Source: Bradyrhizobium liaoningense
Lineage (GTDB): Bacteria > Pseudomonadota > Alphaproteobacteria > Rhizobiales > Xanthobacteraceae
Direction: 5' to 3'
DNA length: 64,000 bases
Assembly (NCBI RefSeq): GCF_018130785.1
Contig: NZ_JAFCJT010000025.1
Location: forward strand, 1-64,000
A program made the translations under genes and the position numbers. Below, in pieces: positions 8,863 through 18,385 of the stretch (position 1 is its first letter; each line of letters begins with the position of its first letter). A model generated the notes under the pieces. That model saw nothing but the letters and a program-made list of their open reading frames with translations. It had not been told where the DNA came from and did not search any database.

Positions 8863-10113
8863 ATGCTGATGAGTGCGGTTGCTACGGAAGAAGCGGGAGA
8901 TGGCACCCGCGCGCTGATCTTTGCGCTGCTTGCGCTCGCCTGCGGGCACATGCTCTCGACCTTGCTGCGCACCATTCCCGCCGTCAGCCTCGATCTGATG
9001 GCCGCGGATTTCCACATGGAGCCGCAGGCTCTGGCGAGCCTCACCTCGGTCTATCCCTTTGCCTTTGCCGCCGCGCAGATCCCGGTCGGTGCAGCGATGG
9101 ATCGCTTCGGCGTTCGGCCGGTGTCGCTGAGCCTGCTTATGGGAACGGTGATCGGCGCCATCGCGTCGGGATTCGCGACGGGGCCCGAGAGTTTTGCGGT
9201 GGGACAGGTGATGCTCGGTGTCGCGACGTCAGGCATGCTGATGTGCCCGATGACACTGGCGGCCAAGCAATTGTCGGCGGCGCGATTCGGGCTGTGGTCG
9301 GGCGCGATCCTGTCGATCGGCAATATCGGCATGCTGCTGTCGTCGAGCCCGCTCGCCTTCGTGGTCGAGACTTACGGCTGGCGCGCCGGGTTCTGGATTT
9401 CGGCGCTGGGCGGCGTGCTGGTCGCGCTCGCCGTGTTCCTGCTGGTGCCGAAACAGCCGGCCGAGCACAAGGACGAGTCCTCGCCGCTGTCGCAGATGAT
9501 CGAGGTGCTGCGGCTCGGACTCTCGCGGCCCTTGCGCGGCCTGATCGCGCTGGCGCTGGTGTCGCTTGCGACCTCGCTGGTGCTGCGCGGCCTGTGGGGC
9601 GGCCCGTGGCTGATGGAGATCAAGGGACTGACGCGGGTCGAGGCCGGCAACCAGCTCGGCGCATTCACGCTGGCGATGATCGCAGGTCCCCTGTGCATCG
9701 GCATGATCGACCGCAGGCTCAGTCGCCGCCGCGAGCTGGTGGCGGGCACGCATATGGTCGGGGCGCTGCTGCTGGCGCTGATGGCGCTGGGGGCGCCGCA
9801 TTATGCGGTCTCGATCCTGTTCGGGGTGCCCGTGATGCCGCCGCAATATGATCTCGTGCTGTTCGTGCTCATCGGCCTTGCGACCTCCGCCCAGCCGCTG
9901 CTGTTCGGCATGTCGCGGCAGTTGGTCGATGCGCAAACCGCGGGCAAGGCGCTCGCGGCGATCAATCTCGCCTTCTTCCTCGGAGCCGCCTTGATGCAGT
10001 CGATGACAGGCGCGGTCGCGGCGGTCGCGGGGTTGCCGGCGGTGCTGCTGTTCATGGCGGCGGCGCTTCTGTCGGGCGCTCTCGTCTTCCTCGCATACAC
10101 GCGCAGCGTCTGA
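8863..10113 (+). CDS. MFS transporter
   Basis: 416 residues with 12 predicted membrane segments and the MFS motif A-like loop GAAMDRFGVRPV after helix 2; the central loop (VPKQPAEHKDES) separates the two six-helix halves. Probably a cytoplasmic-membrane proton-coupled carrier of a small solute. Start could be 8863 or the second ATG at 8869. It stands alone and is followed 57 bp later by a peptidase gene on the same strand, so a peptide- or amino-acid-related substrate is possible but unproven. Confidence 0.88.
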   Translation: MLMSAVATEEAGDGTRALIFALLALACGHMLSTLLRTIPAVSLDLMAADFHMEPQALASLTSVYPFAFAAAQIPVGAAMDRFGVRPVSLSLLMGTVIGAIASGFATGPESFAVGQVMLGVATSGMLMCPMTLAAKQLSAARFGLWSGAILSIGNIGMLLSSSPLAFVVETYGWRAGFWISALGGVLVALAVFLLVPKQPAEHKDESSPLSQMIEVLRLGLSRPLRGLIALALVSLATSLVLRGLWGGPWLMEIKGLTRVEAGNQLGAFTLAMIAGPLCIGMIDRRLSRRRELVAGTHMVGALLLALMALGAPHYAVSILFGVPVMPPQYDLVLFVLIGLATSAQPLLFGMSRQLVDAQTAGKALAAINLAFFLGAALMQSMTGAVAAVAGLPAVLLFMAAALLSGALVFLAYTRSV

Positions 10114-10179
10114 GGCCCTTGCACAACGGCACGCCGCAGGGGATGCTGAGGCGCACATCGCAGCAAGGGAATGACGTTC

Positions 10180-11373
10180 ATGCCTGTCGACACCAAAGCC
10201 GCCACCGATCGCCTCATGCGCTTCCTCGCCGTCGAGGGCGTCACCGGACAGGAGGCGGCGATCGGGCGTGAGCTCACCGCCGCGCTGAAGGAGAGCGGCG
10301 TGCCGGCCAAGGCGATCCGGCTCGACGACGCCAACACCCGCATTCCCGTGCCGACCGAGACCGGCAACCTCATCGTCGACCTGCCCGGCCGCGGCGCGCT
10401 GCACAACCAGCCGCGCATCATGTTCATGACCCACATGGACACCGTGCCGCTCTGCGCCGGCGCCAAGCCGAAGAAATCCGGCCGCAAGATCGTCAACGAG
10501 GCCAAGACCGCGCTCGGCGGCGACAATCGCTGCGGCTGCGGCGTGCTGGTGACGCTTGCCGCCGAGCTCGCCAAGCAGAAGCTCGATCACCCCCCGATCA
10601 CGCTCTTGTTCTGCGTGCGCGAGGAGAGCGGGCTCTATGGCGCGCGCCACGTCAAGCTGGACGAGCTCGGCTCGCCGGCGATGGCCTTCAACTATGACGG
10701 CGGCTCGGCCTCCAACGTCATCATCGGCGCCGTCGGCGCGGACCGCTGGAACGTCGAGATTTTCGGCCGCGCCTCGCATGCCGGCGTTGCACCGGAGCGC
10801 GGCATCTCCTCGACCATGATCATGGCGCTCGCGCTCGCCGAGGTGAAGGCCGGCGGCTGGTTCGGCAAGGTGGTGAAGGGCAAGAGCCAAGGCACCAGCA
10901 ATGTCGGCCCCGTCACCGGTGGCGAAGGCCGCCCCGCGGGCGATGCCACCAACGTCGTCACCGACTACGTCCATGTGCGCGGCGAAAGCCGCAGCCACGA
11001 CGGCAAATTCTTCAAGGAGATCACCAAGGCCTACAAGGCCGCGTTCGAGAAGGCCGCCAAGAAGGTGACGAACGCGCAAGGCAAGTCCGGCAAGGTCAAG
11101 TTCAAGGCCGAGACCGACTATTTTCCGTTCCGCATGAAGGACAATCTTCCCGTCGTCAAACGCGCGGTCGAGGCGGTGTCCGCGGTCGGCGGCACACCGA
11201 ACGTCCGCACCGCCAATGGCGGCCTCGATGCCAACTGGATGGTCCGCCACGGCGTTCCCACCGTGACCTTCGGCGCCGGCCAGAACGAGGCGCACACGAT
11301 CGACGAGTGGATCAATCTCGACGAATACGACCGCGCCTGCGCGCTGGCCGTGCAGCTCGCGACGATGCGGTGA
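10180..11373 (+). CDS. M20-family metallopeptidase (PepT-like)
   Basis: 397 residues. Metal-binding motifs of the M20 fold are visible: THMDTVPLC, GGDNRCGCGVLV, REESGLYG and the dimerisation/catalytic segment FGRASHAG. This points to a di-zinc aminopeptidase or carboxypeptidase acting on small peptides in the cytoplasm. I chose the ATG at 10180 over 10171 because AAGGGA lies directly against the first ATG but at a normal distance from the second. It is 11 bp upstream of an alpha/beta hydrolase gene, suggesting co-transcription. Confidence 0.88.
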   Translation: MPVDTKAATDRLMRFLAVEGVTGQEAAIGRELTAALKESGVPAKAIRLDDANTRIPVPTETGNLIVDLPGRGALHNQPRIMFMTHMDTVPLCAGAKPKKSGRKIVNEAKTALGGDNRCGCGVLVTLAAELAKQKLDHPPITLLFCVREESGLYGARHVKLDELGSPAMAFNYDGGSASNVIIGAVGADRWNVEIFGRASHAGVAPERGISSTMIMALALAEVKAGGWFGKVVKGKSQGTSNVGPVTGGEGRPAGDATNVVTDYVHVRGESRSHDGKFFKEITKAYKAAFEKAAKKVTNAQGKSGKVKFKAETDYFPFRMKDNLPVVKRAVEAVSAVGGTPNVRTANGGLDANWMVRHGVPTVTFGAGQNEAHTIDEWINLDEYDRACALAVQLATMR

Positions 11374-11383
11374 GGCGCGTTGC

Positions 11384-12223
11384 GTGAGCTCGGAGAGATC
11401 ATTTGTCGCCAATGACGGCACCGTCATTGGATATCGGCAACTGGGCTCAGGTCCCGGACTGGTGCTGCTCCATGGCGCGCTGCAGAGTGCGGCGAGCTTT
11501 ACCGACCTTGGCGCAGCGCTGGCCGATCGATTCACTGTCCTGATACCGGACCGTCGGGGTCGTGGTCTGAGCGGACCGTTCCGGCCCGACCACTGCATGG
11601 CGACCGAGATCAATGATCTCGGCCGGCTTCTCGCCGAGACGGGCGCACGCAATGTGTTTGCATTGAGCGCCGGGGCCTTGGTTGCCATGCACACCGCGCT
11701 CGTCAATCCGGCGATCGCGCGCCTCGCGCTTTACGAGCCTCCGATCGAATTCGGCGGGGTCCAGCCGCGCTACTGGGCCGCTGGCTATGAGGCGGCCCTG
11801 GCGAAGGGGGATCTGCCGGCCGCCCTTGTTGCCGTGCTCAAAGGCACCGGCGACAACGAGATCATGACAAGGCTCCCTGCGCCTGTCCTTAAATCGTTCT
11901 TCGCCATGATGATGCGGCTCCGTCCCGACGCGGCCGTTGGCAACGGGCCACCTCTGGCCACGCTCATCCCGACGGTCCACTACGACATCGAGTTGATTGC
12001 GGAGAAAGCCGGCGATCTTGACCGCTTCAGGAGCTTGAGCACGGAAGCGCTGCTGCTTGGCGGCGATCGAAGCCAAGGCTATCTCGCCACCGCTCTCGAT
12101 GCTCTCGCCGCGATCCTGCCGAACGCGACACGCGTTGAATTCAAGGGCGCCGGACACATCGCGGCAGACAACGAAGGCGACCCGATTCGCGTCGCGGCGG
12201 AACTGCGTCATTTCTTCGTATGA
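11384..12223 (+). CDS. Alpha/beta-fold hydrolase
   Basis: 279 residues starting at a GTG. The fold signature is clear: strand and oxyanion loop LVLLHGALQSA, nucleophile elbow ALSAGAL (Ser about 95), and a late GAGHIA histidine near residue 258. The elbow has Leu-Ser-Ala-Gly instead of the usual Gly-X-Ser-X-Gly, so activity is plausible but the substrate class cannot be assigned. A perfect 27-bp inverted repeat begins 10 bp after the stop codon. Confidence 0.85.
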   Translation: MSSERSFVANDGTVIGYRQLGSGPGLVLLHGALQSAASFTDLGAALADRFTVLIPDRRGRGLSGPFRPDHCMATEINDLGRLLAETGARNVFALSAGALVAMHTALVNPAIARLALYEPPIEFGGVQPRYWAAGYEAALAKGDLPAALVAVLKGTGDNEIMTRLPAPVLKSFFAMMMRLRPDAAVGNGPPLATLIPTVHYDIELIAEKAGDLDRFRSLSTEALLLGGDRSQGYLATALDALAAILPNATRVEFKGAGHIAADNEGDPIRVAAELRHFFV

Positions 12224-12233
12224 AGTCGTCCTC

Positions 12234-12308
12234 AGGATGGGTAGAGCGCAGCGAAACCCAGCGCCGCGGTCACGCAGATGATGGGTTTCGCTGCGCTCTA
12301 CCCATCCT
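12234..12308. repeat. Perfect 27-bp inverted repeat (intergenic palindromic element/terminator)
   Basis: Arms at 12234-12260 and 12282-12308 are exact reverse complements over 27 bp, separated by a 21-nt loop. The arm core GTAGAGCGCAGCGAAACCCA reads like the dispersed palindromic repeats I know from Bradyrhizobium genomes. It sits just after the alpha/beta hydrolase stop and would form a very stable RNA hairpin, so it may also stop or protect transcripts. Confidence 0.85.
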
Positions 12309-12386
12309 ACAGAACTGCCTTGCATCGCCCGCGGTTGCCCGCCGGCGTCTGCCGGCCTAGCCTGCAAGGAAAAGCAGGAAGGAAAC

Positions 12387-13475
12387 ATGGCACGCATCGC
12401 GACGATCGAAACCGGATTCTACCGGATCCCCCTCCCCGTCACGCTGTCGGACTCCACGCATGGCGAGATCGCGGCGTTCGAGCTGATCACCTGCCGCATC
12501 CGCGATGCCGACGGCGCCGAGGGAGTCGGCTACACCTACACGGTGGGGCGCAATGGCGGGGCGACCGCCGATATCCTCAAGCGCGAGATCCCGCCGCTGG
12601 TCGAAGGACGCGAGGCCGACGACACCGAGGCGATCTGGCATCACGTCTGGTGGGGCCTGCACTATGGCGGCCGCGGCGGGCCGGCGGTGCTGGCGCTGTC
12701 CGCGCTCGACATCGCGTTATGGGACCTGAAGGCGCGGCGCGCCAAGTTGCCGCTGTTCCGCCTGCTCGGCGGCTTCGATGCGCACGTGCCGTGCTATGCC
12801 GGCGGCATCGACCTCGATCTCTCCGTCGAGGCGCTGCTGAAGCAGACCGACGGCAATCTCGCCAAGGGCTTTCGCGCCATCAAGATGAAGGTCGGCCGGC
12901 CCGATCTCAAATCCGACGTCACGCGCGTCGCGGCGATGCGGCAGCATCTCGGCGACGGCTTTCCGCTGATGGCGGACGCCAACATGAAATGGACGGTGGA
13001 GGACGCGATCCGCGCCGCCCGCGCCTTCGTCCCCTACGACCTCACCTGGCTCGAGGAGCCTGTCATCCCCGACGACGTCGCGGGCCATGCCCGCATCATG
13101 CAGGCCGGCGGCGTGCCGATCGCGGCCGGCGAGAATTTGCGCTCGCTTTGGGAGTTCAAGAACTACATCGTCGCAGGCGCGGTGTCCTATCCCGAGCCCG
13201 ACGTCACCAATTGCGGCGGCGTGAGCGCGTTCATGAAGATCGCGCGGCTGGCGGAGGCGTTCAATCTCCCGGTCACCAGCCACGGCGCGCACGACATCAC
13301 GGTGCATCTGCTCGCGGCATGCCCGAATCGCTCGTATCTGGAAGCGCATGGTTTCGGCCTGGACAAGTATATCGAGCACCCGCTGGTGCTCGAGGACGGC
13401 AAGGCGCTGGCGCCGGACCGGCCGGGCCATGGCATCAGCTTCGACTGGAAAGGGCTGGCGAAGCTCTCGCCGTAG
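12387..13475 (+). CDS. Mandelate racemase/muconate lactonising enzyme family protein
   Basis: 362 residues with the full enolase-superfamily set: a capping N-domain, the KxK base (Lys166/Lys168 in IKMKVGR), metal ligands Asp197 (MADANMKW), Glu223-224 (WLEEP) and Glu249 (AAGEN), and the His-Asp region SHGAHD near 298-303. The KxK plus His-Asp arrangement is that of the MR/acid-sugar dehydratase subgroup, so it probably abstracts an alpha-proton from a carboxylic acid. A sugar-acid dehydratase role would fit the nearby transporter region, but that is inference. Confidence 0.9.
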   Translation: MARIATIETGFYRIPLPVTLSDSTHGEIAAFELITCRIRDADGAEGVGYTYTVGRNGGATADILKREIPPLVEGREADDTEAIWHHVWWGLHYGGRGGPAVLALSALDIALWDLKARRAKLPLFRLLGGFDAHVPCYAGGIDLDLSVEALLKQTDGNLAKGFRAIKMKVGRPDLKSDVTRVAAMRQHLGDGFPLMADANMKWTVEDAIRAARAFVPYDLTWLEEPVIPDDVAGHARIMQAGGVPIAAGENLRSLWEFKNYIVAGAVSYPEPDVTNCGGVSAFMKIARLAEAFNLPVTSHGAHDITVHLLAACPNRSYLEAHGFGLDKYIEHPLVLEDGKALAPDRPGHGISFDWKGLAKLSP

Positions 13476-13571
13476 AACCGGCGCGTCATGCCCGAGCTTG
13501 GCCCGGCCATGACGATATTGCTGCACGCGAGGCATTCCAAGGCGCTTGATGCGGCGGGCCGATAATGGGCT

Positions 13572-14759
13572 ATGGTGGCTGCAGCCGGCCCTCCTTGCGA
13601 AAGACCCATCTTGACCCCCGAGTTGCACCAGAAACTGACCGCGTGGCGCCGGCATTTGCACGCCCACCCGGAACTGTCCCTCCATGAAAAGGCGACCGCT
13701 GCCTTCGTGCAGGAAAAGCTCACCGAGCTCGGCATTCCCTTCGAGGCAGGCATCGGCGGCCACGGGGGCGTTGCGACCTTGAAGCGAGGATCCGCGCAGG
13801 GCCGCGTCGGCCTGCGCGCCGACATGGACGCGCTTCCGATCACCGAGGATACCGGGCTTGCCTACGCCTCGACAAATCCCGGCGTGATGCATGCCTGCGG
13901 CCATGACGGGCACACCGCTTCGCTGCTTGGTGCGGCCGCGCTGCTGGTCGCCGACACGAGTTGGAGCGGCACCGTCGACTTCATCTTCCAGCCGGCCGAG
14001 GAAGGACTTGGCGGCGCGCGCGCGATGGTCGGCGACGGCCTGTTCGACCGCTTTCCGATGACGCGGGTCTTCGGCTTCCACAACTGGCCGGGGTTAGCTG
14101 CCGGCACCATCGCGGTCCATGACGGCGTCGTGATGGCCTCCGGCGGACGCGTCAGCATCACCATCGACGGCCATGCCGGACATGCCGGCATGCCGCACCT
14201 GACCCGCGATCCCGTGATGGCGGCGGGACATTTGATCGTGGCGCTGCAATCGGTCGTGTCGCGCAGCATCGACCCGCTCGACACCGCCGTGCTCTCGCTG
14301 TGCACGCTCGAAGGCGGCACGGCGCGCAACCAGATCGCAGGACGCGTCACCATCGGCGGCACGCTGCGGTATCATCGCGACGCGGTGAAGGACGTCATCC
14401 TGGCGCGGATCAAAGAGATCTGCGCAGGCATTGCAACGACCTTCGGCGTCAAGGTCACGCCCGAGATCGTCATGGGCGTCGGCGTGGTGGTCAATACACC
14501 TGATGAGGCGGGCCTGGCGCGCCTCGCCGCGGAGAAGGTGCAGACCGAGGTGCGACGCGATCTCGCGCCGAGCATGGCCGGCGAGGATTTCGCCTTCTAT
14601 CTCAAGCAGTGCCCCGGCGCCTTCGCCTGGATCGGCAATGGTGAATTGCGCGACGGCGCCGAACTGCACGGCCCGCGCTACGATTTCAACGACGCGATTT
14701 TTCCGGTCGCCTCGAGCTGGATGGCCGAGGTCGCCAAGGCGGCGCTGAAGTCGAACTGA
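13572..14759 (+). CDS. M20D amidohydrolase (hippurate hydrolase/IAA-amino acid hydrolase-like)
   Basis: 395 residues if started at 13572; the TTG at 13611 would give the more usual N-terminus TPELHQKLTAWRRHLHAHPE with a GAAAG upstream. Motifs GLRADMDALPI, HACGHDGHTA, FQPAEEGLGGAR and FGFHNWP are those of M20D N-acyl-amino-acid amidohydrolases with a two-metal site including a cysteine ligand. It releases an amino acid from an N-acyl conjugate in the cytoplasm. It stands alone, 290 bp before the symporter operon. Confidence 0.9.
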   Translation: MVAAAGPPCERPILTPELHQKLTAWRRHLHAHPELSLHEKATAAFVQEKLTELGIPFEAGIGGHGGVATLKRGSAQGRVGLRADMDALPITEDTGLAYASTNPGVMHACGHDGHTASLLGAAALLVADTSWSGTVDFIFQPAEEGLGGARAMVGDGLFDRFPMTRVFGFHNWPGLAAGTIAVHDGVVMASGGRVSITIDGHAGHAGMPHLTRDPVMAAGHLIVALQSVVSRSIDPLDTAVLSLCTLEGGTARNQIAGRVTIGGTLRYHRDAVKDVILARIKEICAGIATTFGVKVTPEIVMGVGVVVNTPDEAGLARLAAEKVQTEVRRDLAPSMAGEDFAFYLKQCPGAFAWIGNGELRDGAELHGPRYDFNDAIFPVASSWMAEVAKAALKSN

Positions 14760-14966
14760 CCCCGGAACGGCAGGGCCTCGGATTCCCTGCGCCTCGCGGC
14801 CGTACGCTGACCGTCCCGCCGGACAGCCCACCGACATTTTTTCTCTGGCCTGCAACCCCTTGAACATGCAGCGGCGATGACTGCCCGACCGGGCGCGTCG
14901 CAGCGCCGCCCTGACGCGTGCGCTTGACGCACGCCGTGCCGACAGGTTTAATGGATTTAGAGAACA

Positions 14967-14987
14967 ATTGTTCGCATTCCGAACAAT
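14967..14987. promoter_or_regulatory. Operator-like inverted repeat upstream of the symporter operon
   Basis: ATTGTTCG (14967-14974), a 5-bp spacer and CGAACAAT (14980-14987) form a perfect dyad about 60 bp before the symporter start. An overlapping palindrome GAACAATTGTTC (14962-14973) lies at its left. Such 8-5-8 sites are typical of IclR- or GntR-type dimers. No such regulator is encoded beside it. Confidence 0.6.
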
Positions 14988-15049
14988 ATAGTAGCGGGAC
15001 CAAGCGGGCTCACAACACCGCATCCGCGCCACCAGAGGAAACGTCATCG

Positions 15050-16477
15050 ATGCAAGCCATCCTCAATGGCGACAGCACGCTCATCGTCGCGATGATCGTC
15101 GCCTACATCGCCTTCACGTCCTGGCTCACCCTCAAGCTGCGCAGCAGGACCAGCGATCAGTTCATGACGGGCGCGCGCGCGATGCCGGCGGTGGTTGTCG
15201 GCGTGCTGATGATGTCCGAATTCGTCGGCGCCAAGTCGACGGTCGGGACCGCACAGGAAGCGTTCCAGTCGGGCATGGCGGCGGGGTGGGCCGTGCTCGG
15301 CGCCTCGATCGGCTTCCTGCTGTTCGGGCTCCTGATGGTGAAGAAGCTCTACAGTTCCGGCGAATACACCATCTCGGCCGCGATCGCGCAGAAATACGGC
15401 AAGTCGACCATGCTCACGGTGTCGGTGATTATGATCTACGCGCTACTGCTCGTGAACGTCGGCAACTACGTCAGCGGCGCGGCCGCGATCGCCACCGCGC
15501 TGCATGTCAGCATGCCCGTTGCGATGTGCATCATCGCCGTGGTCAGCACCTTCTACTACGTGTTCGGTGGACTGAAGGGCGTCGCCTGGGTGACGATCCT
15601 GCACAGCGCCATCAAGGTCGTCGGCATCGTCATCATATTCTCGGTCGCGATGTCGCTGACCGGCGGCATCGCGCCGATCCAGGCCAAGCTGCCCGCCTAT
15701 TACTTCAGCTGGGACGGCAAGATCGGCTTTGCGACCATCTTCGCCTGGACCTTCGGTACCGTCGGCGCGATCTTCTCGACCCAGTTCATCGTGCAGGCGA
15801 TCTCCTCGACGCCGAGCGCCGATGACGCGCGCAAGGCCACCTTCTATGCGGCAGCGTTCTGCCTGCCGCTCGGATTCCTGCTCGCCCTGATCGGCGTCGC
15901 GGCGAAGTTCCTCTACCCCGACATGAACAGCCTCTACGCGCTGCCGGTATTCTTGGAGAAGATGCCGCCGCTGGCCTCGGCTTTCGTGACGACCTCGCTC
16001 GTCGCCTCGATCTTCGTCAGCGTCTGCACGGTTGCGCTCGCGATCGCCTCGCTGGTGGTGCGCGACTTCTACGTCCCCTACTGGAAGCCGACGCCGGAGC
16101 GGGAGCTGAAGATGACCCGCCTGTTTTCGGTGGCGATCGGCATCGCGCCGCTGGTCTTCGTCTTCTTCATTCCGGAGATCCTCAAGCTGTCGTTCTTCAC
16201 GCGCGCGCTGCGCCTGTCGATCACCATCATCGCGATGATGGGATTCTACCTGCCGCTGTTTGCCAGCAACCGCGGCGCCACCGCGGGCCTGATCGGCGCC
16301 GCGATCTCGACGACGGTCTGGTACATGCTCGGCAACCCCTTCGGCATCGACAACATGTATGTCGCGGCCGCGACGCCACTGGTGGTGATGGCAGTCGAGC
16401 GGCTGGTGATGGGCCGCGCTCCGACCGCCGCCGCAACGCCGCAGCCAAATGCGGTGATGGAAAGGACTTCGACATGA
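15050..16477 (+). CDS. Sodium:solute symporter (SSS family)
   Basis: 475 residues from the ATG at 15050, which follows a good AGAGGAA site; earlier in-frame codons would add a polar, unrelated leader. About 13 hydrophobic helices, with the SSS features FMTGARAMP after helix 1 and GGLKGVAWVTILH mid-protein. It imports a small organic solute with sodium. It overlaps the sialidase-like gene by 4 bp (ATGA), which in turn is 4 bp from an SDR gene, so the three form one operon under the operator-like dyad at 14967-14987. Sialic-acid carriers exist in this family, and that substrate is one possibility. Confidence 0.9.
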   Translation: MQAILNGDSTLIVAMIVAYIAFTSWLTLKLRSRTSDQFMTGARAMPAVVVGVLMMSEFVGAKSTVGTAQEAFQSGMAAGWAVLGASIGFLLFGLLMVKKLYSSGEYTISAAIAQKYGKSTMLTVSVIMIYALLLVNVGNYVSGAAAIATALHVSMPVAMCIIAVVSTFYYVFGGLKGVAWVTILHSAIKVVGIVIIFSVAMSLTGGIAPIQAKLPAYYFSWDGKIGFATIFAWTFGTVGAIFSTQFIVQAISSTPSADDARKATFYAAAFCLPLGFLLALIGVAAKFLYPDMNSLYALPVFLEKMPPLASAFVTTSLVASIFVSVCTVALAIASLVVRDFYVPYWKPTPERELKMTRLFSVAIGIAPLVFVFFIPEILKLSFFTRALRLSITIIAMMGFYLPLFASNRGATAGLIGAAISTTVWYMLGNPFGIDNMYVAAATPLVVMAVERLVMGRAPTAAATPQPNAVMERTST

Positions 16478-17688
16478 TCATCGATACCGAGATCGTGGTC
16501 ACCGACATCGAGATCGCCGCCGACGGCATCGTTCGCCCGGCCGCCGGCGATCCCGACCGGTCCGACGCCTTCATCCCCTCGCCTTGCGTGCAGAACCACG
16601 CCGCCAATCTGATGCCGCTCGCGAACGGCGATCTGGCCTGCGTCTGGTTCGGCGGCACGCAGGAGGGCATGTCCGACATCTCGGTCTATTTTTCGCGCCT
16701 ACCCCGCGGCGCGACGCGATGGTCTCCTGCCGAAAAGCTGTCCGACGACACGGCGCGTTCGGAGCAGAACCCGGTGCTGTTTCCCGCCCCCGACGGCACG
16801 CTGTGGCTGATGTGGACGGCGCAGCTCGCCGGCAACCAGGACACCGCCCTGATCCGCCGCCGCCTCTCCCGCGACAACGGCAAGAGCTGGGGCCCGATCG
16901 AAACCCTGTTTCCCGAGCAGCGCGGCCGCGGCACCTTCATCCGGCAGCCGATCGTCGTGCTCGACAACGGCGACTGGCTGCTGCCCGTGTTCTATTGTCA
17001 CAGCACGCCGGGCCGGAAATGGAACGGCGACGAGGACACCAGCGCGGTGAAGATCTCGTCCGACGCCGGCAAGATATGGCGCGACGTCGACGTCCCCGGC
17101 AGCCGCGGCTGCGTGCATATGTGCATCGCGCGGCTCGACGACGGCTCGCTGATTGCCCTCTACCGCAGCCGCTGGGCGGACAATATCTATCAGAGCCGGT
17201 CCGCCGATCACGGCCGCAGCTGGTCGGCGCCGGTCCAGAGCGTGCTGCCAAACAACAACTCCTCGATCCAGGTCACGCGGCTCGGCAACGGTCATCTCGC
17301 GCTGGTCTTCAACGACTCCAGCGCAAAGGATGCGACCGGGCGCCGCCTCTCGCTCTATGACGAGATCGAGGACGACCTTCCGCCCGTGCTCGCCGGCGCC
17401 GGCAACAAGTCGGACGGACGCACCGCGTTCTGGGGCGCGCCGCGGGCGCCGATGACGCTGGCCGTCTCCGCCGACGGCGGACGGTCGTGGCGCAAGCGCA
17501 ACGTCGAGACCGGTGACGGCTATTGCATGACCAACAATTCACGCGACCAGACCAATCGCGAGCTGTCCTACCCTTCGGTCAAGGAGACCGCCGACGGGGC
17601 GATCCACATGGCCTTCACCTTCCATCGCCGCGCGATCAAATATGTGCGCGTGACCGAGCCATGGGTGAACCGCGCCATCCGGGACTGA
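16474..17688 (+). CDS. Sialidase-like six-bladed propeller protein (BNR/Asp-box)
   Basis: 404 residues with four Asp-box motifs (SRDNGKSWG, SSDAGKIWR, SADHGRSWS, SADGGRSWR) spaced through the protein, the hallmark of the sialidase/neuraminidase beta-propeller. There is no signal peptide, so it appears cytoplasmic and is more likely to act on an imported sugar-acid or oligosaccharide than on a host glycan. The canonical FRIP motif is not obvious. Translationally coupled to the SSS symporter; the SDR follows. Glycoside hydrolase activity is inferred from fold only. Confidence 0.85.
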   Translation: MIIDTEIVVTDIEIAADGIVRPAAGDPDRSDAFIPSPCVQNHAANLMPLANGDLACVWFGGTQEGMSDISVYFSRLPRGATRWSPAEKLSDDTARSEQNPVLFPAPDGTLWLMWTAQLAGNQDTALIRRRLSRDNGKSWGPIETLFPEQRGRGTFIRQPIVVLDNGDWLLPVFYCHSTPGRKWNGDEDTSAVKISSDAGKIWRDVDVPGSRGCVHMCIARLDDGSLIALYRSRWADNIYQSRSADHGRSWSAPVQSVLPNNNSSIQVTRLGNGHLALVFNDSSAKDATGRRLSLYDEIEDDLPPVLAGAGNKSDGRTAFWGAPRAPMTLAVSADGGRSWRKRNVETGDGYCMTNNSRDQTNRELSYPSVKETADGAIHMAFTFHRRAIKYVRVTEPWVNRAIRD

Positions 17689-17692
17689 GACC

Positions 17693-18373
17693 ATGGACAA
17701 GAGGCCGCATGCGCTCGTCACGGGCGCCAGCTCAGGGGTTGGCGCTGCGATTGTCGAGCGCCTGCTGCGCGATGGCTGGCGCGTCACCGGCATCAGCCGC
17801 CGTCCCGCGCCATTCGACCATCCGGCCTTCGATCAGCTCTCGCTCGACCTCGGGAAAGTCGAAAGCATCGCGAACGCCGTCGCAGGCGTCGCGCCAACCG
17901 CACTCGTTCACGCGGCCGGCATGCTCAAGGTCGGCGAACTCGGGTCGCTCGACCATGACGACGGCACAGCGATGTGGCGACTGCATGTCGATGTCGCCGA
18001 GCGTCTCGCCAACGCACTGGCGCCGCGCCTGCCGAAAGGAGGACGCATCGTCTTCATCGGCAGCCGCACTGCCTCAGGCGCGGCCGGCCGCGGCCAGTAT
18101 GCCGCGACCAAAGCGGCGCTGGTGGCGCTCGCGCGGTCGTGGGCGATCGAGCTCGCGCCGCGCGGCGTCACGGTCAACGTCGTTGCGCCCGCGGCAACCG
18201 AGACGCCGATGCTGAAAGATCCGACGCGCGCCAATGTCGTGCCAAAACTTCCACCGATCGGCCGGTTCATTCGCCCGGAGGAAGTCGCGCATGCAGTGGC
18301 GTTCCTGCTTTCGCCGGAGGCTGCGGCCATCACCGGACAGCAGCTCGTCATCTGCGGCGGCAGCTCGCTCTGA
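17693..18373 (+). CDS. Short-chain dehydrogenase/reductase
   Basis: 226 residues with the NAD(P)-binding TGASSGVGAAI near the N-terminus, the NAAG-equivalent HAAG, a catalytic Ser in FIGSRTAS and YAATKAA supplying Tyr-x-x-x-Lys, plus the C-terminal PEEVAHAVAFLLSPEA. It oxidises or reduces a hydroxyl/keto group. Last gene of the SSS - sialidase-like - SDR operon, so its substrate is probably a derivative of the imported sugar. Confidence 0.92.
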   Translation: MDKRPHALVTGASSGVGAAIVERLLRDGWRVTGISRRPAPFDHPAFDQLSLDLGKVESIANAVAGVAPTALVHAAGMLKVGELGSLDHDDGTAMWRLHVDVAERLANALAPRLPKGGRIVFIGSRTASGAAGRGQYAATKAALVALARSWAIELAPRGVTVNVVAPAATETPMLKDPTRANVVPKLPPIGRFIRPEEVAHAVAFLLSPEAAAITGQQLVICGGSSL

Positions 18374-18385
18374 GCCCGCGCGCCG

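Noticed and set aside
9229..11706. 825-residue minus-strand frame across the MFS and peptidase genes
   Set aside because: Wholly antisense to two well-supported genes and with abnormal Arg/Ala/His-rich composition.
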